Shown piece by piece: positions 48,431-61,900 of a stretch of 64,000 nt of DNA (its first letter is position 1; each line of letters begins with the position of its first letter). The position numbers and the translations under genes were made by a program. The DNA comes from Holothuria scabra (taxonomy: Eukaryota; Echinodermata; Holothuroidea; Aspidochirotida; Holothuriidae): assembly GCA_037179385.1 (NCBI GenBank), contig CM074187.1, positions 7,564,001-7,628,000 on the forward strand, in the 5' to 3' direction. The notes beneath the pieces are model-generated. The model saw only the letters and a list, made by a program, of their open reading frames with translations. It made no database searches and was not told the origin of the DNA.

Positions 48431-51400
48431 TTTGAATTTCACTGTCTGACAATCAATCTCAGCCTCTTTGCTTGGAAAATTTAGATAGCTGAAATTCTAC
48501 TTGAAGGTTTGGGATTCAGTCATCTTTTTCCAAATAGTGGTCAGTAGGTATCAAGGAAGCAATGGTTAAGATATATAAAAGGCTAATAACTAACACTGGT
48601 TGAATTTGAGATAGGAAATAATGAAACCTATTCTTTCTCTTTCCCCTAAGTGCTCCCTCCTCCCCCCCAACCCCCTTCTCCCAACTATGGGATTAAAACG
48701 AAAAGTTTTTCTTCCCTTTCCAACTTCTCCCTCTGTAGATATTTTCCAAGGATATACCTGTTTCCTGTCATTGACTGAAGGGAAATATATATCAACTGTT
48801 TTGGTTCATTTCTTAAAATCATGGCAGCAAAATAAATGCAATTGTACAAATACTTGGGAAAATTGTAAGAAGAGCCATGGCCTCAGAATGGTTTAATTAG
48901 CTAATTAAAGTGATGCTTGATAGTAGGTTAACCAAATCTTCAATGAAATTAAGCATACATGTTAACATTATTGCATTGTAACTTATTCTCTCAAAGAGGG
49001 TTTAATATCTAAAACAAATAATTTTTGGAAAGTTTTTAGTCAGAGTGAACATTCAAAGGTACTTTTCTTTAACATTTTTCTCAGATTTCATGGACCATGA
49101 ATTTAAACAAATAGTAACTGCCCTGGCCAATAATTAACTCATTCATTAAGGACAATGCTAGTCCAACTATTCATTTTTCTACACTGCTATGTTTTGAATT
49201 GCATAATTGGTCTGATTTTTAACCTTTGAGCAGTTCTGTATTTATTTTGGAGTGAAGGTATGCAGAGAACGAATGCTAACAATAAAATGGAAGCTGCAAA
49301 CTGGAGAATGACTTGAAGCTATTAAAGTGCCAAAAAAAAAGTTAGAACAAGTAATAATCTGTTTCAATTTTAATCAGTTTTGACTTCTGTGGTTTTCCCA
49401 TCTCTTTTTGAGTATAAAAACATAAATTGCTCGGATCAAGGGCTTATACATATCATCTTCTTTTCTCTTTTTTTTTTCCTTTGATATGTATTAGTACTCT
49501 GCCTCTCATCATAACATTTGTAATTGGCAACTTCAACAGAGACATACTGAGTGAAGTTGTCACCATATTGGTTTCAGGTCAGCTGTAGGTCAGTTTCCAC
49601 AAGTGAAAATTAGTCTGAACAGAGGAAAAAGTATAAAGAGTGATAGTGTCTTATAGGTTAAGACATCTTTTCTTTGGGATGCTGCAAATAGCCAGGTTAT
49701 AATTTATTTATCTATTTATTTATGTCATGAGGGCAATGGCTAGATGCAGTTTTTAGAAATGCGTTTGCACTCCTATTCGTAATAATGATGTGGTATCCAG
49801 CATGTTGTACAAACTGTGAAAGTACTGTTGCTCATAGAAGATGGTACGATTGTGGGAGAATTTATGGTGTTGTTGGGTAAGTTCATCATGTTTGGTAAAA
49901 ATGAAGATTTCAGAAATGACAGTTATGTTACCCATGTAAGAATAGTTATCTTTATGAAATACTTGTCATTCACTTGGAGAAGTTAGTAACCATTGCACAA
50001 AAATTAGCCAAATTATAAAGTGGCAGCTGGGAGTCAGTTCTCATTCTGGTATCTTGTTCCAAAAGAAATAGGGTGTCTTAAATACTCAACATAAGCTTAA
50101 ATCACTCATATTAGCAGTTCAAAATGTCTCTAAGCAAGTTATTAAACATAATAATACTAGAGATATTACTGGAATTGTGGAAAGTAATGTCCCATCTATT
50201 TGCTTAATCTTTCACGGTAGCTAACTTGAGGTAACCATTAAAATAAAAAAAATTGGGGAAGAATTTGGATCCCCACATTTCTGCAGCCACCCACCTCTTA
50301 TTCCCTTTCTGTCAAGTTGTAAATGCCAGTGGTTCTTAATCTCAGGTTTTGAAATATGATAGAATCAGTAGTTTGTATAAATTGGTGAAATAGGAGATTT
50401 GAATTGGTCAGGCTTTAAAAACAGTGGTCTTCTTGAAGGTAAAATATTTGGTGCTTTTTAAGTATATAAATCTTGCCGGCTGCTTTTTCACTAAAAGGTT
50501 GTGTTTTGGTCATTAGCCTTCATAGATTCCTAGTCAGCGTACATCAATTGTTACACTGAAACAGAATGCCTGTGTAACCAAATGTCTTGAAGGAAAGTAT
50601 GGCATTATGCTGAAAAGAATAATGAATGGGAAAAGGGACTCTTAAAAGAATTAAAGGATCTTTTTCATCATAAATGTGGTATATTTTACTTAGTAGCTTT
50701 AGTATTTAAGTACTAAATTAAGAATATAGTTTGGTGAAATTTTGTCAACTTCAAACCTTTGCAAGAAGTATATACCTTATCGTCTAAGAAATGTGTGAGT
50801 GTGTGTGTGGCATGTTTCAAGTATTTAAAAGGGAAATGGGTGACCATTGCCTTTATCATTGATACCTGCCGTGACCTGTTACTTTTGTCTGTGTAAATGT
50901 TTGAGGAGGAGTCAGAAAAAGTTTAAAAGATTCTTAGAATAGTATCATGCTTGACTTGAAGCAAGAGTTATATTTTTGTTGGCTGTTAACTGTTTTAATT
51001 TATGTGTACAGAATCTGCTTGCCAAACATCTCAGCTACTGTCAGTATTGTAACAGTGAAGTTTGTCACAAGTGTGTACATATCATACATACTCAAGATGC
51101 TATACTCCAGTTGTGTGTTTTTTTCCTTAATGCTCTCTTCACATAAGACATGTTTCTCCCTTTTTCTTCTGCGCAACCTTTCTGCAATTGCCGAGGTACT
51201 TGTTCAGTTTATTAGTTGGTAGCATTTGTGCCATTGACATCACCATAAAAATGACAAATCATATTTCTAAGCTGGTGAATTTGAGACAAAGTGGATGGAC
51301 AATAGTGGCATTCTTGGAATTTTGATGTTAAAATGTCACATTACTAAATCCATGGATGTATTGACTGTTTAAATGTATTGTTATTGTTGTCTCAGGAAAG

Positions 51401-54400
51401 TTTTGTTTGGCCAATAAACCCCATTTTGTAATTGGATTTAGAATCTGTCTTGATAATATTCTAAAGACGAACAATATTACAGATGAATTACATTATTTAA
51501 GTAATGCAATGCCTTACAAAATGTACGGGAAGGACGGGTGATATTCAAAAGTTTCACCAACTGAAGTTAGTTGATAAAAATAGGTAATATGTTAGCAATA
51601 TGGTAGAGCATTTACTATATGTGATCCATTTTATAAATACCTAATGTTTACTTACAAGGTTTCTCACAAAATGCTGGACCTGAAAATTGATTATGGAATG
51701 GCAAAATATTTGAGAAACATTTTGTCAAGGTACTTTTTTGTATTTTTATTTTAATTTTGCTCATTCATTAATCCTTTTTATTTTGTAAGTTATATTGCTC
51801 ATTGCATAATTGGTTAAAGTGATGAAAATAAAAAAGGGGTTAAGATCAGAATGATGAAGAGCAGAAGTGTATATTTCAAAAAAGTAGGTTGTTTACTGCC
51901 TCAAATTGTACAAAATTATTAAGAGACAAAAAATGGAAGCTAAAATTTGAATCTGTGTGGTCATGGATCCTGTATCATAGTTTATACAGTTATGTAGTGT
52001 TAGATTCTTTGATAGCCATTAGAGGTAAGCAGTGGATTAATGATGCCTTTGATGCTACCTACTACTGCTGCTTCATGGAGGAGGAGGAGGCCAGTCATTT
52101 GGGAGGTTCGTTGTCACAGCCATCTACGGATGTCTCCTGCTATCTGTCTGTTTCTATCTTTCATGTCTACATTTTTGGTTCTTTTGTCTTTTCTTCTCTT
52201 TTTCCATCTTGATGTACAGTTTTATGAAACATGAAAATCAGAAATAGCTTGTGAAGGTGAAGAATTAAAAGGAGTGAACGATTCTTCAAAAAATGTTTGT
52301 CATCTTATTTTTCTGTCTCTCTTAAAACATACATGAGGGGCCCTTTAGAGGAACTTATTGACATTTATAAATATGCTACCATTCATTATGTTGATGTTGA
52401 TTCATAGGAGAAGGAGGTGTTTGCAAAAGTCTACCTCAGGCATATGGGCAGGATTAAAGAGGAGGGGGGCACAAGGGGGAATTCCGGTACTATTTTTATT
52501 AATTACAAAAAAAAGTAAAAAAAATAAAGTCGGGGAGGAAAGAAGTGAGACCAGAAAAATTGTATTATTTTCAATTGCCTATTACGATTATGCAATGTTT
52601 AATGGAGATGAATTTGTGTAAAAAACTGATAATGCTTGAAAAATTTTGCTTTACAAATCCTTCACATAATCTGTGCCACCATTCTTTCCCAAGCACACTT
52701 CATTACATAACAATCCTGGTTGAGTGTTAATCATTAAAAGTAATAATATAATTGAAGAAAGTCAAGTTATAATTTTGTGGTGTGTCATGTGCCACCTTAT
52801 GAAGCTAAAAAACATTTCAATACCAGCAATTTTGTTATTTCCCAAGAGCTGAATGGGGCTTCCCACTTGCCAACCCTCTAGGGCCCCAAGGAAGGTCTGT
52901 GGACTTTACACTAAACCAGACTTTCCTGGCAACTCATGGTGGCATGTCACTAAAGAGAGAGTAATTTTTCTAACCAGCCAGTATGGGCAGGTGGATGGAA
53001 GTAAAACTTAACCATCAAGTAAGATAAATGACTCTGCCCTTAGATAGAAGTTAAGGTTTTCCTCCTCTTCTGAGACCGGGAATGGCACCCTAGTTATGCA
53101 TAGCACTTGGTCTGAAACTCACGTCTTCAGCGCCATTAAGCCCCCCTCTTCCGTTGGAATACCAATTACATAATAGCTCAGTTGACCAATGGCAGTTGGA
53201 ATGATACCTATTGTACTTACTTTGTCTCTGCAGTTAATCATATCAAAAGAATTTGTGCACACGTTCTTGAGTTACAGAGCAATTGAAAATCCAATCAATT
53301 CAAAACAAACCATATAATTCATGAGATGTTTCCTGAGGGGCATCATAAAACTTCTCAGTATACCTTCTAAAACTAGAATGGTTTCAAAGGCATTACTCAA
53401 CAGGCATAAAGAATGTTCCCATGACAACTAAACACCCATATATGCTCACAAAGATATGGCCATAAGCAACACACTAGAGCTGTTCCAAGGAGAGCCAAAG
53501 ACTGAAGGCTGAAGGGTTGAAGTAAACTATATGAAAAAATATTGAGCCACAAAAATAATTCTGTAAGAGAGGGTAAACTGTTACTCTTCCATTTTTATTC
53601 TGATTTCAACAAACTGAAAGTCAGGATTTTGGAACTTTGTGAAAAAAGTGCCCATTCTATAAAAGCATTATATATCACCTTCAATGACATTTGATGAAGT
53701 TAGTTCTCTAATTCTAACCAGCAATCTCTATTCATAACTCGACTGAGATCATGCCCGTTTAAATGCTGGACTTCATTATTGTACCACTCTTTACACATAT
53801 GTAACACCCCCTCATTCCCTCTTCAAAATAGAGTCCTTTAGAGACAGGTATGACCCTTATTTCAAAACTGTGTTGCACTCTTCTAACTACTAATGTCACT
53901 ATAGAGTGATGCTGCACTTAAATATATGGCAACTTTCAACAGATATTCCCTACCAGGATAAGCAGTAAAATAACTTAGGCAAATATTTGCTACCCGGGTG
54001 GGTAGTGAAACATGAATGACACCATGACTCCAACATTTGCCTCTAACCACAATGAGACAGACAAGCTTTGAGAGACTTTACAGTACTGCTCATGATTTTT
54101 TTCACACTGGGACAGATTTCACTCAGTTTCAATGTATACAATGTATACAATACACAATTCAAGTGCATGATAAGTTATAAGGGCAAGAGCAGCTGTCCCA
54201 ACTTGAAGAAGTGTAGTAGACTGTCCTGGTTTCATGATTGGCTTTTGAGAGTCAAACAACCATTTTTTTCTCTTCAAATGTGAAATTCACTAGAAGTAAC
54301 TGCTTGTTTTACCTTGAATAATACAATGAAAGTTACTTTTAAGAGAAAAAAGAAGAAAACTGTATGATTTAGCTGTTTCTTCAAAATAAGTTTGGGGTGA

Positions 54401-56139
54401 CTGCCCTTGCCCTTTATGTGTGGAACCAGCTCCAGGTTAACAAAAATATTTTGGAGCAAAGATTGGATAAGAAATAAAATGGCAAGATTAAGAATATTTC
54501 TCCCTAAAAATGGTTTTAGTTTAAGATTCGTTTTCATCATACAAAAGGAGAGCTCAATCTAAGCAATTTGGTGAACCTTTCATTTCAATTTAGACTTGTA
54601 ATTCTGAAAATATCAGCAAATTAAGTTTCAACTGAAGTGACACAAAGTGAGCTTGACGCAAACAGTGCTAACACCAAGAAGAGTTTTTTCCTTTCGTCTT
54701 TTAATCTGTTTTACTGTCAAGTTTACAGGGATAGGACCTCTCCATGGGGAATGTAAAGTTTGTAAAATTACAGAGCATCTCATCCATTCAAATTACACTG
54801 CCTGATCTCAAGAAGGCCATTAAATCTAGTTCAGATCCTCCCCTCAAGATCGAAGGTTTTCTTTCCCACTTGATCCCAAGTGAATCAAAACCTCTATCAG
54901 GTATTCAACGAAAGAAAGTTATGCATTGAATTCAGCACAAATAACTGTGGGCTGGACTTCTTCACTCTTTGTTCCCGTGTGTATTTTGACATGGAAGGAA
55001 AAGGATGTACATCATAGGTCATCTTGATTTTGGGTCACCTTGATTCTCCAAACTTTCACAAACAATTTTTTTAATTCTTAGCTTGAGATGTGATCTGATC
55101 TTTGATCTGGATCGAAGCCTTGAGATTTGATTTTGAGTGCAAGAGTTGATCTTGAGCAGTAGATCAGATTCAAAAGTGAAACCAAGCTTGAGATCAAGTA
55201 TAGAAGCATTCATTCTATGATACCATGACATTACAGAGGAGAAAACTGGTTCAGGAGTTTCTTATTTTAAGGTTATGTTATCATACATGCATTGGTTGAA
55301 AATGTGACAACTTTAGCTGACATCTCAAGTACTGCATATTTCACTAATTCAATGCTTAGAATAATAACTATTTATTTAAGCAAAGATCCCTCTTTTAATT
55401 TTAATGTTATTTCTGAGCTGAGTAGATACTGAGCACAGCCTTCCTATATACATGGACAGAGCATGTAATGTGCATGCCCTACACATAGTTTGTTGCCACT
55501 GATTCGGGCAAAAAGGTGCACCAAGATGGCAGACTTGAAGTGTATAACTTGTATAATTTGACGAAGGATCTGTAATATTTTCAGGAAATTTTAAACTTAA
55601 AAGGGAACCAATATCATATTCCTGGGATAGTGTAGTGATTTAGACCTTGGCTTGCATTATTTCGAAAATATTTCAACTTTGTTGCAAAACCTGTTGTTTT
55701 AAACTACTTGAGCAAGTCCTAACTTTCACATACAAAACCATAGCAGACAGCCATCTTGCAATGCCTATACTCATACTTACAGTGGCAATAACCTATGGAT
55801 AGTATGCTCTTTCTATGTGTTGGAAGTCTGTGACACTAAGTCAAATGAGTTTTAATTTTAAATACTGAAAATATAAGATTCACATTACATGACTATATAA
55901 AGTAAAAGTAAACCAAAACTAGTCTTGAAGTAGCAAAGTACATTTCAAACCCTGTTTTCATGACTTCATAAAAGTTGCACCCTTCTTTCATGACTTAATA
56001 GAAAAGTCTTGTCATATCCTCACATTAGTAGTACTATGTCTAATATTTAACATGTTTAACATTTCTAACACCATCTAAGTACTACCTTCTGTAAATTTAA
56101 AACAATGAAAAGGGATTCATAGGATATTACACCAGGACC
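48431..56139. other. intergenic region between convergent genes (or extended 3'UTR)
   Basis: AT-rich with no supported exon on either strand. A stretch at about 52840-53160 has more GC-balanced, repeat-like sequence, and about 55079-55203 is dense in GATC/GATCTG motifs resembling the patch at 38229-38365. Short open frames here show no family resemblance. Confidence 0.55.
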
Positions 56140-56426
56140 TTAAAGGGACAATCCTCTCACCCCAAACTACACTTCTAGTATAGGGAAACAGAAACTCTCA
56201 ATTGGCTCAGCTTTTTGATTGACTGCTAATTCAAACAATGCAGAGTACCAAAACTTATATTACACAGCACAAACTTTTCCGATAGTGTTTTGATTATACA
56301 CATTGAGCTTTCTATATTCACCCTGAAGCAATAAAATGAGGGTAAACTTAGACAATTGTGGGAGGGGCTTAATTAAGAAGGTTAGGAGAATTGGTACTGT
56401 TTGGGATGAGAAAATTGGGCCTTTAA
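56140..56426 (-). mobile_element. TTAA-flanked MITE, copy 2 (inverted relative to copy 1)
   Basis: TTAA at 56140-56143 and 56423-56426 borders imperfect inverted ends: AGGGACAATCCTCTCACCCC at the left and the complement of AGGCCCAATTTTCTCATCCC at the right. Read on the - strand it matches 18531-18805 in CCAATTCTCCTAACCTT, GCCCCTCCCACAA and TTATTGCTTCAGG. About 287 bp. Confidence 0.8.
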
Positions 56427-58272
56427 AGCAGTACATACAAAGTGCCTTTCATCCTATCACAGAAGAACCAGAATGTGAACATACATTCAGTGAAACCTGT
56501 GTTGAGAATTTTTGAATAGGAAAGCAGACTGCAGAGTACAAAATACTGAAGGTAAATCTCTGGCAAGACATTGGAAACTCACATTAAACTATCCCATAAC
56601 ATTTCTATGTGTCTTTCATTTTGCCAAGTTAGCAAACTTGACAACAGATTTACAGAGGCATATCCCAGCAAGTATCATAAGAGGAGGCACAAGGTTTGAT
56701 TTGTTGTTGTTCTGAACACAGAGTGAAAGGGCCTGTTACATCCTTGCCTTGATTTCCACTGGACTCTTGTAACAGTGTATATAAAATTTAAATTCTCCAA
56801 CTGGCCAGTTTCATCATTCTTTGTTGTATTCTTTTTACAGCAACTGTGAGCAGATCTTTAGTTTTTCCCATTTCAAGCTTTGACACCATTAACGAAAACT
56901 AATTTTGTTTACTGACAGATACAAAAAGTAGTTAACTGATATGCTGAACTCATACAAAACTTTTCAAAATTATTTTTATCTGCTGCCCTCACTATCATAT
57001 GCATAATTCCTTTATTGCTTCCACTAGATACTTAGACACTGTGAAATATGAAGATCTAGGTTTGCAGCAACAGTTAGTTATTTGCAATATTTTATCATAT
57101 TTTGGAAGAATTTTTAACTAGATAAAAAGCCAGTTGTACTGTTAAAAACAAGTGAATTTTGAGTGATTTACACCAGATTACAAGTAGGGTTGTACACATC
57201 TTTTTTAAATCATTTCCATTGAAAAATGCTGCAATAGTTTCTTACAAGTGGGTTTACATCTTTGATCACATAAAAGGGTTAAGATAGAAAATGACAGATG
57301 CAGTGTCAGAAGTAACTCGGGATTTTTGTCTCCTCTTTCCCATAAATTCAAATCTATATACCCCCTAAAATCTACTTGATGCTTCTTTCCCTATTGCACT
57401 TAAGACATTAACTAGAAAAACACCTATTTATACAATAGCGCCCTCTTGAAGAACACTCCCAGTATCCATGCTAGCATTCAACCAAGTCTGAGAACTGCTT
57501 GTGCTTCTCATGTTAAACTGCATTGAGTTTATTGATCAATAACAGCAAATGACATGAGAAGGGCACACAGGTACTTGTCTACAATAAAGAGAGCACTAGC
57601 ATTTTCAAATTAATGGTTTCTTTCCTGGTTGGTAAATGCAGTCTATAAAAGGACCTTCATTTTCACAATTTGCCTCAATCAACTTTGGGTGTATTATATG
57701 TGCTGAAGATTTGTTATTACTGTTGACTTTGAATGCAACCTACCTCCAGTGCAACACCACCCCTTCACTCTCCCATGCTTCCTCACCCAGGGTCTGAAAT
57801 AACCAAAAACACCAATGACCATAGTGGTTAGACCCTTTCTGATGGAGTGATGCCCCTTGGTACATAAATTTCTATTGAAATAACATAGACCTATGGCCAT
57901 TTGGCTCATTTGGCCATGCCCATTTTCAAGCTTTTTTCCAGCCCTGCCCCCACCCCTCTAGGAGTTAACCATTTAATACATTGTGCAAGTCCACAATTAC
58001 AGCTTTACACAAGACGGCTACATGTTAGAGTAGTTTACGTGAATTACAATACAGAACTTGAATCAGCTGCATAGAATTCTTTGTCCAAACTTACTAAATC
58101 TGCTAAAACGCTTAGACATAACATTTCTAAAAAAAAATACATTTTGCAAAAATATTGATTTGGCTTTATTGTATAGAAAATTTTACATACACGTTTTATA
58201 ATCAAAGAGGAATGGAATCATAAATTTTTGAAACTTTTTGAAATTTATTCCCATTATCCTTCCAAGCTTTTG
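56427..58272 (-). other. intergenic DNA and PEMT 3'UTR
   Basis: On the - strand AATAAA hexamers lie at 58244-58249 (24 bp past the PEMT stop) and 58165-58170 (about 105 bp past it). The second is at a more usual distance and is the likelier poly(A) signal. I see nothing else coding here. Confidence 0.5.
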
Positions 58273-58411
58273 TTATTTCTTTTTCTTCTCTGAAGTTTTC
58301 ATATCCCTTTGACGATAAATTTCTTCTGTGAATGGTTCTTCAAAACTGATGGCAATCCTGTATGCTATAAACAGTAGACAACACAATAAAAGACCTGCAG
58401 GACTTCTGTAC
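58273..58411 (-). CDS. PEMT: PEMT terminal coding exon
   Basis: On the - strand the exon starts at 58411 after acceptor ATTTCACAG| and runs to TAA at 58273-58275. Its first base completes a Trp codon. It then encodes 45 residues: YRSPAGLLLCCLLFIAYRIA, then ISFEEPFTEEIYRQRDM and a Lys-rich end (KTSEKKKK). This aligns with the vertebrate PEMT C-terminus (ASPTGLLLT.., LYEEPFTAEIYRQK). The hydrophobic stretch is the last membrane segment. The EE pair corresponds to the glutamates reported to bind S-adenosylmethionine in human PEMT. PEMT methylates phosphatidylethanolamine three times to phosphatidylcholine in the ER membrane. The Lys-rich tail resembles an ER-retention type signal. Confidence 0.95.
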
Positions 58412-58639
58412 CTGTGAAATAAAAATCAAAAATTTGATCTGTTAAACAAGATTACTCTGAATTCATTTTATCAAGCAGGTTTACATTTTATCTCTGTTTA
58501 TGTACGTATAATGTGTTAATACATACTTGGTAATAATCCTTAACTTCCATTGGTCCATTGTAGCCAGGTGACCATACGCTATCCTGTGATAATATCTCAC
58601 TGCTGAACGATGAGCTCATCTTGGGTCACTCCATTACTC

Positions 58640-58930
58640 TGGGTCGTTCTGTTTCTATGTGGTTATTTTACAAGTCCCCCTGCCTTCAAATGTCTAAAAT
58701 TCATCCTTATCCAGCCACAAGCTCAGTTTATTGCTCCAGGGTGAGTATACAAGACCCCAATGTGTGTAATCAAAACAGTTTCAGAACACTCTACAGTACA
58801 TAGCTGTGTAAAATGAGCAACATACTCTGCATCTTTTGAACTTGCTGTCAATCAAAGAGCTGTGCCAATTGAAAATTTCTGTGGACTACTATGAAAATTG
58901 AATTTTGGCATGAGAGTTGACTGACTTTAA
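58640..58930 (+). repeat. partial copy of the TTAA MITE family
   Basis: Shares TTTATTGCTCCAGGGTGA, CCCAATGTGTGTAATCAAAA, GTCAATCAAAGAGCTGTGCC and CCAATTGAAAATTTCTG with the family at 56140-56426 (read inverted) and 18531-18805. The terminal inverted repeats are eroded, so the ends are approximate. Confidence 0.65.
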
Positions 58931-59520
58931 ATCAAAATACTGTTGTGTATGAAACTGCATCCCTATATTTTACTTGCATTACCTTCCAATCATGCATTAT
59001 CCTGAGCAAATGCACAACTCTGGACTTACATAACCTTTAATTACACTACAAGGAATACAGAGACTGTGCCATGTGTACGTTACCAAAGGTTGAGAAGAAA
59101 TGGCATTCAAGGAACTTTTTGATTTACCCTCTCAAAAGAAACCTACCATGAATGTATAAATCCTTACTAAGTGACATTTTGCTTCTAAACATAGAATCTT
59201 AATAGTATCAAGCTCTGGTAAATTATATTAAGAATCCTTTAGTTTCAGGAGATACTTGCAATTGATCCAGATCCAATTGGCAAATCTCATCAGTAGAATG
59301 AGTTACATGTATGGCTTGATTCCTGCAGTTCCTTTACACTCGTTTCATACTCTAACCACCATCAACACACAAATTGCTGCCTAATTCTTATCTTTCCCCC
59401 CCTCCCTCCCCCAAGAAAAAAACTATTAGGGTTCCTTTGTTAACCATACTGCATCCACATACCAATAATGAAATCCTTACAACTTTCCTACTTGAAGGCA
59501 TCATGTTATAGAAGTTTATA

Positions 59521-59860
59521 ACCCCTTATGATCTCATATGACATTTGACCTGAGGTGACCTGATATTTGACCTCTGGTGACCTAGCATTAAACCATTGGT
59601 AATCTGGCACATGACCTCTAGTGACATGGCATTTGACCTCTGAAGAACTGGCATTTGACCTATGGTGACCTGACATATGACCTCTGGTGACCTGGCATTT
59701 GACCTCCAGTGACTGGAATATAACCTCTGGTGACCTGGCATTTGTCTGTTGTTGACCTGGCACAGAACCTCTGGTGTACGGGCATTCGACCTCTGGTGAC
59801 ATTGAAGCCAATTACTTGGGTTTTGGCAGTGTAACCTCTGGTGAACTGAATGACCTTTGA
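59521..59860. repeat. degenerate 22-bp tandem repeat with DR4-like motifs
   Basis: The consensus is TTTGACCTCTGGTGACCTGG plus CA, about 14 diverged units. Four places carry exact TGACCTnnnnTGACCT (59546-59561, 59568-59583, 59656-59671, 59678-59693), which on the PEMT strand reads AGGTCAnnnnAGGTCA. That is the DR4 layout bound by thyroid-hormone/LXR-type nuclear receptors with RXR. The open frames on the - strand across it are repeat artefacts. Confidence 0.85.
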
Positions 59861-61430
59861 CATCCACCTAAGATAATAGGGTTCTTTCTCTCAACATGAC
59901 AAATCTATGTACCAAATATTAAAGACTCCATGAAATGACTTAGTAACGATGATATGGGGTCATTCTCTGACACTATCTATCAACAAAAATAGCATTTATT
60001 TTAAAAAATCCAACCCCACGAAAGAGAAATGCTCAAGTGAAATGGTATCCCTTCCAGCACAACAGCTAAAAAATGTTAAAAGGCCTTGAACGAAGAACGA
60101 TATCATCACAGGAACCAAAATTCACAGTGTGTGTACTATAGTGTACTAAGAGTATACCCTGCTCTGTTGCTGTTACAGAATTTTACCATGTATAGATGGC
60201 CTAAAATGATTGATATAATCAACAAATTATCATTACAAAACCTAAACCTCTGTTTGCTTCACATAACTAGTAAAAAGGGGGGTTTCAACACCTAGGAATA
60301 CCCTGTTCAGCAGATGGAGTTTTGTGACTTCTCAATATTCCTTGAGCCAACTTGCAGGGAAAATTGTTTGGTATACATCATACAAGTTTTTGGAAGTTCC
60401 CCGGTAAGAGGTTATACTCACAGAAAAATACCTCAGGCTCCTGGGGGATGTAATTGCATCCATTTGTCCTCCAGTGTTATGTAAAGATTATTTTTATTGG
60501 GGAGGAAGCAGTGTATCTCTGATTACAAAGGCCCATTTGCAACACTGTATACCATTCTGCACAGTGGCTTAAATACTACCAGCAAGTTCTGTGTTGTTTT
60601 GGATGCATGTGCAAATGCTGCAGTTTGACTTGGTTCAAAGAAAAGGAACAGTGATTATAGTTGGAAAGGAGACTAGCTGATATTTTGGTTATATAAAGAA
60701 GTATTCTGTATTTTTATCAAAAGTTGGCATGAAATTACTATTTCAACTTCATGCATTTTGAAGTCTATGCCAAGATCCATTGTATGTTTTCCACATTAAT
60801 GTTTGTGACAAATTTACTTGGAAGGGATGTCTTTCAAAGGAATCCGATTGAGATACCAGTTGTCTTATTCAACAATTTGATTGAATGTGACTTGAAATAT
60901 TTTCTTTTTCTGGTTGAAAGAATTGCTCTCTAGTCATAGATTGACTAGATTGCTGGAACCAAAAATTCAAACTGATAGGCCTAAGATGAATGGGGCAGCT
61001 TGAGTGAATAATGACAAAATTCCTCTTTTGAGGAATTGGGAGTGAGAATTTCAAATTTTGATTGATATATTTTTGGCTCTATACTGGGACATTCTTCAGA
61101 TATAATTCAGAAATTATTTGGCCAGCCTAGTCTCATGTTACAAAATCTGTGAGCAAAATGGTACTTAAACATAGCATTATAATACACACACTGTGAAGTT
61201 GAGTTCCTGTGATGATGTCATTCTTGGTTTGATGCACTTTTACATTTTTTACATTTTTCAGCTGTTGCGCTGGGAAGGGTACCATTTCACTAGAGCATTT
61301 CTCTTTTGTGGGGCAGAATTTTTTAAAATAAATGCTTTTTTTTTTGTTGATAGATAGTGTCAGAGAATGACTCCAAATCATTGTAACTGAGTCATTTCAT
61401 GGGCTCTTTAAAAATGTCTGCCATGGCCAT

Positions 61431-61880
61431 CTTGAGATATTGTGTTTACAAGGTTTTCCAGGTTTTGACCCCTAACGACCTCCAATGACCTTTGACCTCC
61501 ACCAAAATCATTAGGATATTTTTTTTTCAACACAGCAAATCTATATACCAATATGAAAAGTGTCTGTCATTCCTACCTTGAGATATAGTGTTTACAAGCC
61601 TTTTGGGGGATTTTCACAAATTTACTGCCATTGACCTTAAATGACCTCTGCCCTCCACCAAAAGCAATAAGGTTTTTCTTCTCAAAATAGCACAATGCTG
61701 GTCATTCCTAACTTGAGATATCATGTTTACAAGGTTTTTGTCTCTGACCCCTTGTGACCTCAAATAACCTTTCACCAATACCAAAATAAGTAGGTTCTTC
61801 CTTTCAACATAACAAATATATATACCAAATAAGAAAAGCGTCTCACATTCCTATATTGAGATATCATGTTTACAAGCAAA
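61431..61880. repeat. tandem repeat of about 140 bp, three units plus a partial
   Basis: Units begin CTTGAGATAT..TGTTTACAAG at 61431, 61577 and 61712, with a partial at 61855 (ATTGAGATATCATGTTTACA). Each contains a GACCTC/TGACCT-rich block, then CCACCAAAA..A.TAGG, then TCAACA.A.CAAAT.TATATACC. A related fragment containing CCTTTGACATCCACCTAA and CTATGTACCAAATATTAAAG is at about 59845-59935. Confidence 0.8.
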
Positions 61881-61900
61881 GTGTCACAAACACACAAATA

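Noticed and set aside
59506..59867. Overlapping Ser/His/Gln-rich frames of about 100 codons on the - strand
   Set aside because: Generated by the 22-bp repeat. There is no splice or family evidence and the array lies inside the PEMT intron.
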